A program made the translations under genes and the position numbers. A stretch of DNA of 64,000 nt from G020354785 sp964521285 (lineage in GTDB: Bacteria > Bacteroidota > Bacteroidia > Bacteroidales > UBA10428): assembly GCA_964521285.1 (NCBI GenBank), contig CAZFQS010000002.1, forward strand, positions 1 through 64,000, written 5' to 3'. This document shows positions 1 to 8,876 of this stretch, in pieces; positions within the stretch are counted from its first letter, which is position 1; each line of letters opens with the position of its first letter. The notes beneath the pieces are model-generated. The model was not told where the DNA came from. It searched no databases and saw nothing but the letters and a program-made list of their open reading frames with translations.

Positions 1-614
1 GATATGCCCGGCGAACTGCCTGTCTGTATAGTCCGTGCTATTACCGAACCTTCAACAACAACCTCTTCCAGGGCTATAACAGACGGAGTCAGCTTAAAAT
101 TATAATTAGTACCTGCTGCCACAACAGTGTCAAGAATATAATAGCCCAGATATGAAATTTTCATATTAAAAATACTGTCTGTTGTTGATGTAAATGAAAA
201 ATTGCCTTTAACATCGGAAATCATACCCGTATTATTGATTAAGATACTGGTAAAAGGAAGTGTTTCACTATTAGTTCTGTCGGATATTCTGCCCGCTACA
301 ACATATTTTCCCGGTTTTTCTTTTATCCGGATATTATAAATTATATATACTCCTTCATTAACTTCATAACCAAGGGGTAATCCTTTGAGCAGATAATCAA
401 ATGCCTGAGGGATGGAGTTAAACTCTTTATCAACCGTTAATTTATAGTTCGACAGCTGTTTGTCATCAAAAGATAACATCAATCCATAATTGTCGCGTAA
501 TGTTATCAGAATTTTATTTAAAGGCTCATCAGTGCATTTGATTTTAACTTCCTGTGAAAATGCAACTATACCCAGGTATAAAAAAATCAGTGAAACAAGA
601 ATTTTTTTGAGCAT
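1..614 (-). CDS. TonB-dependent receptor, N-terminal part (STN + carboxypeptidase-like domain)
   Basis: Only the first 204 codons lie in the window; the gene runs off the left edge. Residues 1-21 form a signal peptide ending AFSQ. An STN domain follows (about 22-95; LNKILITLRDNYGLMLSFDD), typical of receptors that signal to a FecR protein across the envelope. Next comes a carboxypeptidase-regulatory-like domain (about 108-190; AGRISDRTNSETLPFTSI) ending in ALEEVVVEG, the usual stretch before the TonB plug. It lies just downstream of a FecR anti-sigma gene and an ECF sigma gene on the same strand, so it is the likely regulated outer-membrane importer. The substrate cannot be told. The barrel is outside the window. 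Confidence 0.85.
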   Translation of the reverse strand, partial: MLKKILVSLIFLYLGIVAFSQEVKIKCTDEPLNKILITLRDNYGLMLSFDDKQLSNYKLTVDKEFNSIPQAFDYLLKGLPLGYEVNEGVYIIYNIRIKEKPGKYVVAGRISDRTNSETLPFTSILINNTGMISDVKGNFSFTSTTDSIFNMKISYLGYYILDTVVAAGTNYNFKLTPSVIALEEVVVEGSVIARTIQTGSSPGI

Positions 615-621
615 AAGATTA

Positions 622-1497
622 CTACTTACTCCTGGAAATGATATATTCATCTTTCGACTTTCGGGAAAATTCCAAGTTAAAAGGTCTGCACACCAGGTTC
701 AACACATCCTCAACCGAGCTGCTTTTCATGAAAGTACCTGTATAGGTATTATCAATATCTCCGGGAATAGAGATCAGAATTCCATATTGACGGGCAATTT
801 CTTCAAAAACCTTTGACAGGGGTTCTGATGTAAAACTAAACCTGTTTACTAACCATGACAAGGTTTGCTCTGTATTAACATTAGATTTAATTTCTATGAT
901 GCCATCCGGACTTACTTCTGCTTTCTGCCCCTGGTGCAGTAATACCTCTTTTTTGCTGATCCTTTCCACGACTTTAACATTGCCTGATACACAGGTTACC
1001 TTGTAGTCATTATCCCGGGAATAAATATTGAAACTTGTGCCCAGTACAATTGTTTTGCGCTTACCGGATGTAACCTCGAATTTTTCACCTTGTTGTACTT
1101 CGAAATAGGCTTCTCCCTCAAACCTGACATGACGGGAGAATCCCCATATCAAAGGCTTGTAGGATAATGTTGATTGAGCATTCAGATGTACCCCGGAATT
1201 ATCAGGAAGGTTTATATTGAGGTGCTGTCCTGCAGGAATATTTATAGTCCTTGTATATAATTGCATGAAAACCGAAATACCGACAAGCAATGTAAATGCT
1301 GCTGCCATTGCTAATTTCAAATAAGACCTGGCGATTACCCTTATCCGGCCTGAAGGAGATGCTTCTATTTTTCTTTCCAGTTCCGACCAAACCTGTTCCT
1401 TACTTTTCTCCCAGGGGATATAAGTTCCGGAAATCATTTCCGTAATTTCCCTTGAAAAATCAGGTTGTTGTTCAGTATGTTTCTGTTTTTTTACCAT
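622..1497 (-). CDS. FecR-family anti-sigma factor
   Basis: 291-residue inner-membrane anti-sigma factor. The cytoplasmic N-terminus (1-60) would hold the sigma factor, a single membrane segment lies at about 61-80 (KLAMAAAFTLLVGISVFMQL), the FecR domain at about 85-180 (IPAGQHLNINLPDNSGVHLN, GEAYFEV, LGTSFNIYS), and a C-terminal DUF4974-like domain at about 217-290 (SFTSEPLSKVFEEIARQYGI). Its ATG follows the TAA of the sigma gene with no gap, and the TonB receptor start is 7 bases downstream, so the three are one sigma/anti-sigma/receptor unit. Family knowledge: the receptor STN domain contacts the periplasmic FecR domain and releases the sigma factor when substrate binds. Confidence 0.93.
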   Translation of the reverse strand: MVKKQKHTEQQPDFSREITEMISGTYIPWEKSKEQVWSELERKIEASPSGRIRVIARSYLKLAMAAAFTLLVGISVFMQLYTRTINIPAGQHLNINLPDNSGVHLNAQSTLSYKPLIWGFSRHVRFEGEAYFEVQQGEKFEVTSGKRKTIVLGTSFNIYSRDNDYKVTCVSGNVKVVERISKKEVLLHQGQKAEVSPDGIIEIKSNVNTEQTLSWLVNRFSFTSEPLSKVFEEIARQYGILISIPGDIDNTYTGTFMKSSSVEDVLNLVCRPFNLEFSRKSKDEYIISRSK

Positions 1498-1983
1498 TTA
1501 TTCCTGTAATGCTTTTTTAAGATATGCCAGCGTAATACTCATTCTTTTTTCCACAGCTTTCACACTTATATTAAGTCGCTCGGCTATTTCCCGGTATTTA
1601 AGTCCTTCCATTCTTGCCATAAGGAAGACGGTTCTCTGTTTCTCGCTTAGCCGTGCAAGTGCTTTTGCATAGTTCGCTTTCAGCTCATTATACTGTAACT
1701 TATCTTCAGGTGAAGTATCATAATCATCAAACTTCAGTCTTTTCCTGTAATTAAGTTCCAGCGTTTCTCTTCTATACCTGCTTATAAACATATCACCTGC
1801 AATTTTGTATAAAAGCCTTAGTACTCCTTTCGGTTCAATTGCAGACTGTTTTTCCCAGATACGCATAAATACATCCTGGGCTAAATCAGTTGCCAATTCT
1901 TTGTCTGCACCACGATAAAACAAATAGCTCCGCACAGAATCAAAATAGGTGTCAAACAAAACTCTAAATTCTTCTTTTGTCAA
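1498..1983 (-). CDS. ECF RNA polymerase sigma factor
   Basis: 161-residue sigma-70 family factor of the ECF type. Region 2 lies at about residues 10-75 (YFDSVRSYLFYRGADKELATDLAQDVFMRIWEK) and region 4 at about 105-158 (LSEKQRTVFLMARMEGLKYREIAERLNISV), with the helix-turn-helix in the second. The start is a TTG immediately after an in-frame TAA; no ATG exists upstream and the next Met lies inside region 2, so TTG is the only plausible start. It is followed without gap by the FecR gene, its likely anti-sigma partner. Probable targets are the adjacent receptor operon. Confidence 0.92.
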   Translation of the reverse strand: MTKEEFRVLFDTYFDSVRSYLFYRGADKELATDLAQDVFMRIWEKQSAIEPKGVLRLLYKIAGDMFISRYRRETLELNYRKRLKFDDYDTSPEDKLQYNELKANYAKALARLSEKQRTVFLMARMEGLKYREIAERLNISVKAVEKRMSITLAYLKKALQE

Positions 1984-2139
1984 TTAAATATGAACCTTGT
2001 TCCTAACTAAAAAAAATTATTAATAATAAAGTTAGTTATTCTTAATCCGAATTAAAATAGTTATACCCTAATTTATAAACAGATTATTTTATGAAGATCG
2101 TAACTTTTACATCAGATATATATGGATTAAAACATAAAG

Positions 2140-2169
2140 AAAAAAGCCAATCTAATGATGGCTTTTTTT
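2140..2169 (-). terminator. Rho-independent terminator, could work both ways
   Basis: AAAAAGCCA pairs with TGGCTTTTT around a nine-base loop. On the minus strand the stem is followed by a run of T, fitting termination of the RRM-protein transcript that ends at 2318. The symmetrical A/T flanks would allow action in either direction. Confidence 0.6.
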
Positions 2170-2181
2170 AATAAATCGAAT

Positions 2182-2208
2182 AGAGGACTTCGTCCACCGA
2201 AGTCCTCT
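2182..2208. repeat. Perfect 11-bp inverted repeat (hairpin)
   Basis: AGAGGACTTCG, loop TCCAC, then CGAAGTCCTCT: an exact 11-bp stem with a 5-base loop and no following T-run, so it is not a standard terminator. It lies 13 bases from the terminator and between two genes. It could be a REP-like repeat unit, an RNA-stabilising 3' hairpin of the RRM transcript, or a protein-binding palindrome. Confidence 0.6.
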
Positions 2209-2317
2209 AACGACCCTGATAGATTTCGTCAGACAAGCTTGAAATAAAAGATTAATAATGCCGCAAGGCATTATTCCATTTATAAATTCCTGATGTTATA
2301 GTAATTTATTGCTAGTA

Positions 2318-2581
2318 CTATTCACGATTATCTTCTGTTCGTCTTGGCCTGGCGACATTAACAATAATTTGCCTGCCGTCAATTTCCTTTTGATTAAGTT
2401 CTTCAATGGCTTTTTTAGCCTTCTTTTCATCATTCATTTCTATGAAAGCGAAACCCTTGCTTCTCCCACTATACTTGTCGGCAATAATTTTTACTGAAGC
2501 AACTTCTCCATATTCCTCAAAAAGTTGTCTTAATTCATTTTCTTCAACCTTGTAACTCAGGTTGCCTACGTAAATGTTCAT
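2318..2581 (-). CDS. Single-RRM RNA-binding protein
   Basis: 87 residues, almost entirely one RNA-recognition motif. RNP2 is IYVGNL (residues 3-8) and RNP1 is KGFAFIEM (about 42-49); the typical DKYSGRSKG loop precedes RNP1. A short charged tail (PRRTEDNRE) follows. Small RRM proteins of this form are common in Bacteroidota and cyanobacteria and bind single-stranded RNA, but their targets are not well known; a general RNA-chaperone or post-transcriptional role is inferred. It is a single-gene unit with its own terminator downstream. Confidence 0.93.
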   Translation of the reverse strand: MNIYVGNLSYKVEENELRQLFEEYGEVASVKIIADKYSGRSKGFAFIEMNDEKKAKKAIEELNQKEIDGRQIIVNVARPRRTEDNRE

Positions 2582-2687
2582 AATTGATTCTGTTTAATAT
2601 TAATAATATTTAATCTGGAAAATTCAAATTGGGAAAGTCTAAAAAGTTAACATAATAACATTATTATTCATAAATACTGCTGATGTT

Positions 2688-3116
2688 TCATGCTATGTCA
2701 ATCAGCTCTATTTCAAATTCGAGATCCTTTCCGGCTAAAGGATGATTTGCATCAATAATAATACTGTTTTCCAATACTTTAATAATTCTCACCTTAATTT
2801 CCTTTCCGTCCGGTTCTCTGGCAAATAACTCTAATCCAACCTTAGGTTCTATATCCTTTGGTAACAAATTCTTATTAATTTCCTTTATTAATTCTTCGTT
2901 AACAGTTCCATATGCCTGCTCATGTTCTATATTTATTGTTTTCTTCTCGTTGACTTTCATTCCTACAACACCTGATTCAATATCTTTAAGTAATTTACCC
3001 TCTCCTACTTTAAAGCTTAATGGTTTTTTATTTTCTTTCGATGAAAATATCTGGCCATCATTAGTCATACATTTAAAATGTACCTTAACTGTATCTTCTT
3101 TTTTTACTTCTTTCAT
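2688..3116 (-). CDS. FKBP-type peptidyl-prolyl isomerase, SlyD-like
   Basis: 142-residue protein with the split FKBP fold of SlyD-like isomerases: VKVHFKCMTNDGQIFSS and PLSFKVGEGKLLKDIESGVVGMKVNEKKTINI at the N-terminal half, then an inserted flap domain (about 75-125; AYGTVNEELIKEI to NHPLAGKDLEFEIELIDI). The motif NHPLAGKDL is characteristic of this group. There is no signal peptide, so it acts in the cytoplasm as a folding helper. Unlike E. coli SlyD there is no His/Cys-rich metal-binding tail. It is flanked by non-coding DNA on both sides and seems to be transcribed alone. Confidence 0.93.
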   Translation of the reverse strand: MKEVKKEDTVKVHFKCMTNDGQIFSSKENKKPLSFKVGEGKLLKDIESGVVGMKVNEKKTINIEHEQAYGTVNEELIKEINKNLLPKDIEPKVGLELFAREPDGKEIKVRIIKVLENSIIIDANHPLAGKDLEFEIELIDIA

Positions 3117-3252
3117 AAGAATAGAATTTATTAATTATAATAAGAAGATTCAAAAAAATGAGCAATAACTAAAACTTATAAAGTTGGGATTATATTCAAG
3201 AAGAAGTAAATTTTTAATAGCTTAATTATAACACAAATTTCCAAATCCAATA

Positions 3253-3260
3253 CAAAGATA
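3253..3260 (-). promoter_or_regulatory. Possible Bacteroidota -7 promoter element
   Basis: Read on the minus strand this is TATCTTTG, an exact match to the TAnnTTTG -7 consensus of Bacteroidota promoters, lying about 140 bases before the FKBP gene start. No TTTG -33 element stands at the expected distance, so support is limited to the one box. Confidence 0.3.
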
Positions 3261-3317
3261 CTTTTATTTTAATAAAAATAAAACCTTTCCTGTTTGATAC
3301 TTACAATATTCATTTTT

Positions 3318-4367
3318 TCATACATTTAATTCAATACTCTTTTTTGACTTGCTGCTTTCAAAAGCAGCCTGAATAATCCTAGTTACATTTAATGATTCTT
3401 CAGGTTTTACCATAAGTTCATGGCCGTTTACAAGAACATTATAAATATTTGTATAATAGTCACTATAAGCACCAGGTAGTGTTTCTACTTTTCCCCTGAA
3501 ATGCAAGCCATTAACAGTCGTATTAAGTACTCCCCAATTCTCCGCTGGGTCCATTCCCCAATCAGGCTCATCCGGGAAATGGCCTTGTGTCAGTTTTTCT
3601 TCCTGGGGATCGATTCCGGATTTCAGAAATGAGCCCTCAGTACCATGAAGAATGTATCGCGGACCCTGTTCCCTAACTAAATAACCTCCCCTGACTGTTA
3701 CTTTTATATCCGGATACCCGAGCCTTATGTCAAAATTATCATCCACCCTCCCTCCTGCCCTTAAAATCCTTATATCCGCATTAACATATTCCGGCATTCC
3801 AAATAATACCAAAGCCTGATCAATTGTATGGGAGCCCAGATTGTAGAGGGTACCTGACTTACAGGCAGGATCTTCCTTCCAGTTGTCTTTTATATAATTT
3901 CTGTACCGGTCAAAGTGAGATTCAAATTCAACCAGCCTCCCCAGCAACTTTTCATCAACTATCTTCTTTACTGTTAAAAAGTCACCATCCCACCTACGGT
4001 TTTGAAATACACTCAGTACCTTTTTTTTCTTCTGTGCAAGATTTATAAGATTCTCGCCCTCATTAACGGTTAAAGTAAAAGGTTTTTCAACAATTACATG
4101 CTTATTGGCCTCCAGTGATTCACTGGCAAATTCGTAATGTGTATGATCCGGTGTATTAATAATAATCAGTTCAATTTCAGGATCATCCAATAATTCCCTG
4201 TAGTCTCTTGCCAGTTCAATATATGGATACTTCTCTCTTGATGTATCACTTTTTCTTTGCAATATTTTCTTTATTTCAAACTTAGGATGAGTATGTAATA
4301 GCGGGGCATGAAAAACCATACCTGACATTCCATAGGAAAATATACCTGCTTTTATTACTTTTTTCAT
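3318..4367 (-). CDS. Gfo/Idh/MocA-family NAD(P)-dependent oxidoreductase
   Basis: 349 residues. An N-terminal Rossmann fold (about 5-125) carries the family hallmark EKPFTL (Lys of the EKP motif is the conserved substrate/cofactor contact), preceded by INTPDHTHYEFA. The C-terminal alpha/beta domain includes SGTLYNLGSHTIDQALVLFG, with the conserved His. Overall it resembles the YdgJ/IolW branch that oxidises or reduces sugars and inositols; the exact substrate cannot be told. It is divergent from the alkaline phosphatase gene, with 137 bases between. Confidence 0.88.
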   Translation of the reverse strand: MKKVIKAGIFSYGMSGMVFHAPLLHTHPKFEIKKILQRKSDTSREKYPYIELARDYRELLDDPEIELIIINTPDHTHYEFASESLEANKHVIVEKPFTLTVNEGENLINLAQKKKKVLSVFQNRRWDGDFLTVKKIVDEKLLGRLVEFESHFDRYRNYIKDNWKEDPACKSGTLYNLGSHTIDQALVLFGMPEYVNADIRILRAGGRVDDNFDIRLGYPDIKVTVRGGYLVREQGPRYILHGTEGSFLKSGIDPQEEKLTQGHFPDEPDWGMDPAENWGVLNTTVNGLHFRGKVETLPGAYSDYYTNIYNVLVNGHELMVKPEESLNVTRIIQAAFESSKSKKSIELNV

Positions 4368-4504
4368 TTTTACGACTATTTAACATATATCACTAAAATA
4401 ATTCAATTTTATTAATTGACTTAATGATTAATATGAATAATATAAATTTACTTGCTCATAAGTGCTATCTTTACTTTTTATTATATAATCTTATTTAAGA
4501 TAAA

Positions 4505-5626
4505 ATGAAAATCCTTTATAAATCCTTCAGCATCCTGATAGTCCTGTTATTCTTTCTTTACTCATACGGTTCGCCAGGTAGCTCCGATGATAATAAAAAG
4601 AATGCAAAAAATATTATTCTGCTGATAGGCGACGGAATGGGTGTATCTCATATATATGCTGCGATGACTGCTAATCATGGCCATCTAAACATAGAAAAAT
4701 GTAAAAATATAGGTTTTATAAAAACATACTCTGCATCTGACTATATAACTGACTCCGGAGCCGGTGGCACTGCAATGTCCATAGGAAAGAAAACATATAA
4801 TGGTGCAATCGGTGTAAATGCAGATTCTTTACCTGAAGAAACAATACTGGAAATTGCAGAAAAGCACGGACTTGCAACTGGACTGGTTGTAACCAGTTCA
4901 ATTACCCATGCTACACCAGCCTCATTTATTGCCCATCAAAAGTGGAGAAGTATGTATGAAGAAATAGCTGAAGATTTCCTGAAAACCGACATAGACGTAT
5001 TTATAGGTGGCGGAAGGGAACACTTTATTAAAAGAAGCGATAGTGTTGACTTAGTATTGAAACTAAAAGAAAAAGGCTACACAGTACTCTTTGAGATGGA
5101 TAGTGTCATTAAAGTAGAATCAGGGAAACTGGCCGGTTTAGTAGCTGATATGAACCTTCCGCCTTACAGGGACAGTACAAAAATAAGAAGAGGTGATATG
5201 CTGCCTGATGCCACCCAAACAGCTATAAATATTCTCTCAAAGAACGAAAAAGGATTCTTTCTTATGGTTGAAGGTTCACAAATAGATTGGGCAGGGCATG
5301 CCAATATAACCGGGTATATCATTCTAGAGACGCTTGATTTTGACCGGGCGGTAGGAAAAGCTTTAGACTTCGCAGAGAAAGACGGGAATACCCTTGTTAT
5401 AATTACAGCTGACCATGAAACAGGGGGTATGGGTATTAATGATGGTGATTTTAAGGAAGGGACTGTTAATGCAGGTTATACTACCAGGTCACATACTGGA
5501 GTAATGGTACCGGTCTTTGCGTACGGACCGGGCTCTGAACAGTTTAGAGGTATATATGAAAATACCGACATATTTTATAAAATGATGATGGCACTAGGTT
5601 TTGAGAGTAAATCAACAGCAGATTAG
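4505..5626 (+). CDS. Alkaline phosphatase (PhoA family), secreted
   Basis: 373 residues with an N-terminal signal sequence (about 1-22), so periplasmic or surface-located. Metal and catalytic residues of the PhoA superfamily are present: Asp43 in LLIGDGMG, the nucleophile Ser84 in YITDSGAGGTA, His135/Thr137 in THATPASF, Glu256 in MVEGSQIDWAGH with Asp261 and His265, Asp303/His304 in TADHETGG, and His330 in SHTGVMVPV. It releases phosphate from phosphomonoesters. The enzyme is short for the family, with no added C-terminal domain. A weak link to phosphate scavenging is possible; no Pho box was identified. Confidence 0.95.
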   Translation: MKILYKSFSILIVLLFFLYSYGSPGSSDDNKKNAKNIILLIGDGMGVSHIYAAMTANHGHLNIEKCKNIGFIKTYSASDYITDSGAGGTAMSIGKKTYNGAIGVNADSLPEETILEIAEKHGLATGLVVTSSITHATPASFIAHQKWRSMYEEIAEDFLKTDIDVFIGGGREHFIKRSDSVDLVLKLKEKGYTVLFEMDSVIKVESGKLAGLVADMNLPPYRDSTKIRRGDMLPDATQTAINILSKNEKGFFLMVEGSQIDWAGHANITGYIILETLDFDRAVGKALDFAEKDGNTLVIITADHETGGMGINDGDFKEGTVNAGYTTRSHTGVMVPVFAYGPGSEQFRGIYENTDIFYKMMMALGFESKSTAD

Positions 5627-5674
5627 TGTTTTTAGTGATATTAACAGCTATTAGACTAAACAAAATATTTGCTA

Positions 5675-7597
5675 GTGAGGATTATATTACTGATATTAAT
5701 ATTATGTTGTGTCGGTTATCCCGATATATACTCACAGCAGGAGACTAATACCGATTCAAAAAGGGCAATTGATGCTTATAATCAGGGTGTTAAAAATTAT
5801 ACACTGCATAATTATGCTGAAGCTATTGATTTGCTGAAGCAAGCTATTGATGCCGATCAGAATTTTATTAATGCCTATCTTGTTTTAGCCGAAATATATA
5901 CGGACGACAATCAATATGAAAATGCTATTGATGCTTATAAAAAGGGCATGGCAATCAATCCATTGTATTATCCCAGGGGATATATAAGACAGGGGACATT
6001 AGAATTTAATCTTGCAAGATATGAGGATTCGAAGGAAAGTTATAAAAGATATATAGAACTTGACACTAAAGATAATAAGCAAATTGAAACAGCAAGAAAG
6101 GGCATAAAAAAATGTGAATTCGCAATAAATGCTGTAAATAATCCTGTTGATTTCAAACCGGAAAATTTAGGTCCGAATATAAATACGGTTAATGATGAGT
6201 ATTGGCCAAGTTTATCAGCTGATGAACAAACATTAATTATTACCAGGTTAGTAAGAAGAACTATTGCCTTTGGAGGGGTGCAGGAAGATTTTTTTATCAG
6301 TCATAAGGCTCAGGATGGGTGGGGTATGATGGAGAATGCAGGATATCCTTTAAATACTGATGATAATGAAGGAGCGCAGACGATTTCTGCTGACGGGAGA
6401 CTAATGGTTTTCACAGCATGTAACAGGCAGGAAGGTGTTGGCAGGTGTGATCTCTATTATTCGGAAAAAGTCGGAGAAAAATGGACATATCCAAAAAACA
6501 TGCGGGCTCCTGTTAATACACATTATAAGGAAACACAGCCGTCATTGTCGGCAGATGGCAGGACTCTTTATTTTGCAAGTGACAGGCCCGGAGGCAAAGG
6601 GCAGCTCGATATATGGGTAACCGTTAAAGATGAAGAAGGTAAGTGGACCCAGCCGGTTAACCTTGGAGATAAAATAAATACCAGACAACATGAGATGTCC
6701 CCGTTTATTCATTTTGATAATCAGACTCTTTATTTTGCATCTGAAGGTTATCCTGGATTGGGGGGCTTTGATTTATATATCAGCCGGAAAGACAGCTCTG
6801 AAAACTGGACTAAGCCTGAAAATCTTGGATATCCTATCAATACGAGCAAAGATGAAATCGGACTGATTGTTAATTCAAGGGGAAATAAAGCATATTATGC
6901 ATCCGGCAGAGATCCCAGTGTAGGTAAAGATATCTATATGTTTGAATTATATAGCAAAGTCCAGCCCAATGAAGTTTCCTACATGAAGGGAAAGGTATTT
7001 GATGTGGAAACAGGAAACCGCCTGAAAACTAAATTTGAACTTATCGATTTAGAAACTGCAAAAACTATATACGAAGCCGATTCTGATGAGGAGACAGGGG
7101 AGTTTCTTGTTTGTCTTCCAACCAATAAAGACTATTGTTTAAATGTATCTAAAAAAGGATATCTGTTCTTTTCTGAAAATTTTGCATTAAAAGGAATATT
7201 TAAAAGTACTGAACCATTTCTCAAAGATGTTCCTATGCAACCCATAAAAATAGGAGAAACAATCATTCTAAAAAATATCTTTTACAAAATTGATTCTTTT
7301 GCCCTCAAGAAGGAATCAAAAATTGAATTAGATAAAGTAGTTAAATTCCTGCGCGATTATCCGGAAGTTAAGATCGAAATTAGTGGCCATACAGATAATA
7401 TAGGTACTGCTGAATATAATCAGGCTCTATCTGAAAACAGGGCAAAATCTGTGGTTAATTATTTAATTAATTCATCGGTATTGAAAGAAAGAATAGTATA
7501 TAAAGGATACGGATACTCAAAACCTGTGGCATCAAATGATACTGAGGAAGGAAGAGCTCAAAACCGGAGAACGGAGTTAAAAGTAATTGATAATTAA
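5675..7597 (+). CDS. OmpA-family protein with TPR, PD40 propeller and regulatory domain (PorE-like)
   Basis: About 640 residues. After a signal peptide (VRIILLILILCCVGYPDIYS) come TPR repeats (about 30-140; AYNQGVKNYTLHNYAEAIDLL), a PD40/WD40-like propeller (about 175-430; repeated SLSADGRTLYFASDRPGGKG-type units), a carboxypeptidase-regulatory-like domain (about 445-520), and a C-terminal OmpA peptidoglycan-binding domain (about 525-640; ISGHTDNIGTAEYNQALSENRAKSV). This order matches PorE of the type IX secretion system, but many Bacteroidota OmpA paralogues share it. The start is not ATG: GTG at 5675 (chosen for the signal peptide) or TTG at 5669. It is likely anchored to the outer membrane and peptidoglycan. 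Confidence 0.88.
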   Translation: MRIILLILILCCVGYPDIYSQQETNTDSKRAIDAYNQGVKNYTLHNYAEAIDLLKQAIDADQNFINAYLVLAEIYTDDNQYENAIDAYKKGMAINPLYYPRGYIRQGTLEFNLARYEDSKESYKRYIELDTKDNKQIETARKGIKKCEFAINAVNNPVDFKPENLGPNINTVNDEYWPSLSADEQTLIITRLVRRTIAFGGVQEDFFISHKAQDGWGMMENAGYPLNTDDNEGAQTISADGRLMVFTACNRQEGVGRCDLYYSEKVGEKWTYPKNMRAPVNTHYKETQPSLSADGRTLYFASDRPGGKGQLDIWVTVKDEEGKWTQPVNLGDKINTRQHEMSPFIHFDNQTLYFASEGYPGLGGFDLYISRKDSSENWTKPENLGYPINTSKDEIGLIVNSRGNKAYYASGRDPSVGKDIYMFELYSKVQPNEVSYMKGKVFDVETGNRLKTKFELIDLETAKTIYEADSDEETGEFLVCLPTNKDYCLNVSKKGYLFFSENFALKGIFKSTEPFLKDVPMQPIKIGETIILKNIFYKIDSFALKKESKIELDKVVKFLRDYPEVKIEISGHTDNIGTAEYNQALSENRAKSVVNYLINSSVLKERIVYKGYGYSKPVASNDTEEGRAQNRRTELKVIDN

Positions 7598-7662
7598 TAG
7601 TTGCCGATTCATTGTATCTTTTAAAAAAAATGTTCATATTTAAAGCAAACTTAATGTTTGCT

Positions 7663-8862
7663 ATGAGGCTAAACTTCCGTCTTATCTTAATCTTCTGTGT
7701 GATTATTATATTTCAGGATAAACAACTGGAAGCACAAAATCATGATACTTGCCGCTACAAATTTACTCCGCTAAAGTTATTAAATGCTACTCCGGTTAAA
7801 AACCAGTATAACTCTAGTACATGCTGGAGCTTTTCTGTCATTTCGATGCTTGAATCTGAGTTGTTAAGATTAAATAAAGGCAATTATGATTTGTCAGAAA
7901 TGTTTATTGTAAGGTACGTATATCCTGCAAAGGCGTTAAAATATGTCAGAATGCACGGTCATATCAACTTTACTGCCGGGGGAGCCACAAATGATGTTAC
8001 TGATGTGATAAAAAAATATGGCATTGTTCCTGAAGATACATACCCTGCCATTAAAGAAAATCTAATCTATGGTCAAGTGGATTCCTTACTGAAAGAATAT
8101 ATTTGCGGTGTTATATCCAACGAAAATGACAAATTAAAACCGGACTGGCATGATGATTATCTGGGGATATTAGACACCTATCTTGGGGAACCTCCTGATA
8201 CTTTTGAGGTTGATAGTACTGTATTTACACCTGAAAGTTTTGCTGAAGAACTGGGATTGAATATGAACGATTACATATTAATTACGTCATATACCCACCA
8301 TCCATTTTATTCAAAATTTATACTGGAAGTCCCTGATAACTGGTCATGGGGTAAAGCATATAATGTACCTCTCGATGAATTAATCGAGATAATTGACAGT
8401 GCAGTTTTTAATAACTATTCAGTCGTATGGTCTGCTGATATCAGTGAAAAAGGATTCTCATTTGCAAACGGAATGGCTATTATACCTGAAATCAATTATG
8501 AGGATATGGATGATGAAGAACGTGCAATATGGGATACACTCCCCGCAGAAGCAAAAGACAAAAGAGTTTATAATTTTAATAACCCCGGCATTGAAAAAAC
8601 CATTACACAGGAAATAAGACAGGAAGGATTTGATAATTACACAACAACAGATGATCATGGTTTACATATTGTCGGTATAGCAGAAGACCAGAACAAAACC
8701 AAATATTATTATGTAAAGAATTCATGGGGGATCGGCAATTCCTATTTTGGCTATATGTATATTTCTGAGGCATATGTAAAATATAAAACAATGTCAATAA
8801 TGCTGAATAAAAATGCAGTACCTGCAAGAATAGCAAAGAAATTAAAATTAAGTCTGAATTAA
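7663..8862 (+). CDS. Secreted papain-like cysteine peptidase (C1, bleomycin-hydrolase-like)
   Basis: About 400 residues from the ATG at 7663, which opens a good signal peptide (MRLNFRLILIFCVIIIFQDK, cleavage near LEAQ); in-frame starts at 7612 (TTG), 7630 and 7654 are possible. The catalytic set of family C1 is visible: oxyanion Gln and nucleophile Cys in KNQYNSSTCWSF, the general-base His in DDHGLHIVGI, and Asn in VKNSWG. The long insert between them and the motif order resemble aminopeptidase C/bleomycin hydrolase (C1B). Unlike cytoplasmic PepC it carries an export signal, so it probably degrades peptides in the periplasm or outside. Confidence 0.88.
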   Translation: MRLNFRLILIFCVIIIFQDKQLEAQNHDTCRYKFTPLKLLNATPVKNQYNSSTCWSFSVISMLESELLRLNKGNYDLSEMFIVRYVYPAKALKYVRMHGHINFTAGGATNDVTDVIKKYGIVPEDTYPAIKENLIYGQVDSLLKEYICGVISNENDKLKPDWHDDYLGILDTYLGEPPDTFEVDSTVFTPESFAEELGLNMNDYILITSYTHHPFYSKFILEVPDNWSWGKAYNVPLDELIEIIDSAVFNNYSVVWSADISEKGFSFANGMAIIPEINYEDMDDEERAIWDTLPAEAKDKRVYNFNNPGIEKTITQEIRQEGFDNYTTTDDHGLHIVGIAEDQNKTKYYYVKNSWGIGNSYFGYMYISEAYVKYKTMSIMLNKNAVPARIAKKLKLSLN

Positions 8863-8876
8863 AGAAATAACATAAT

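Larger units (their letters stand above)
1984..2317. other. Intergenic stretch with two hairpins, no gene seen
   Basis: A 334-base non-coding stretch between the sigma factor start and the end of the RRM gene. It holds an intrinsic terminator (2140-2168) and a separate perfect 11-bp inverted repeat (2182-2208), both listed separately. No ORF with credible coding character and no clear promoter was found; the 100 bases before the sigma gene are very AT-rich. Confidence 0.6.
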
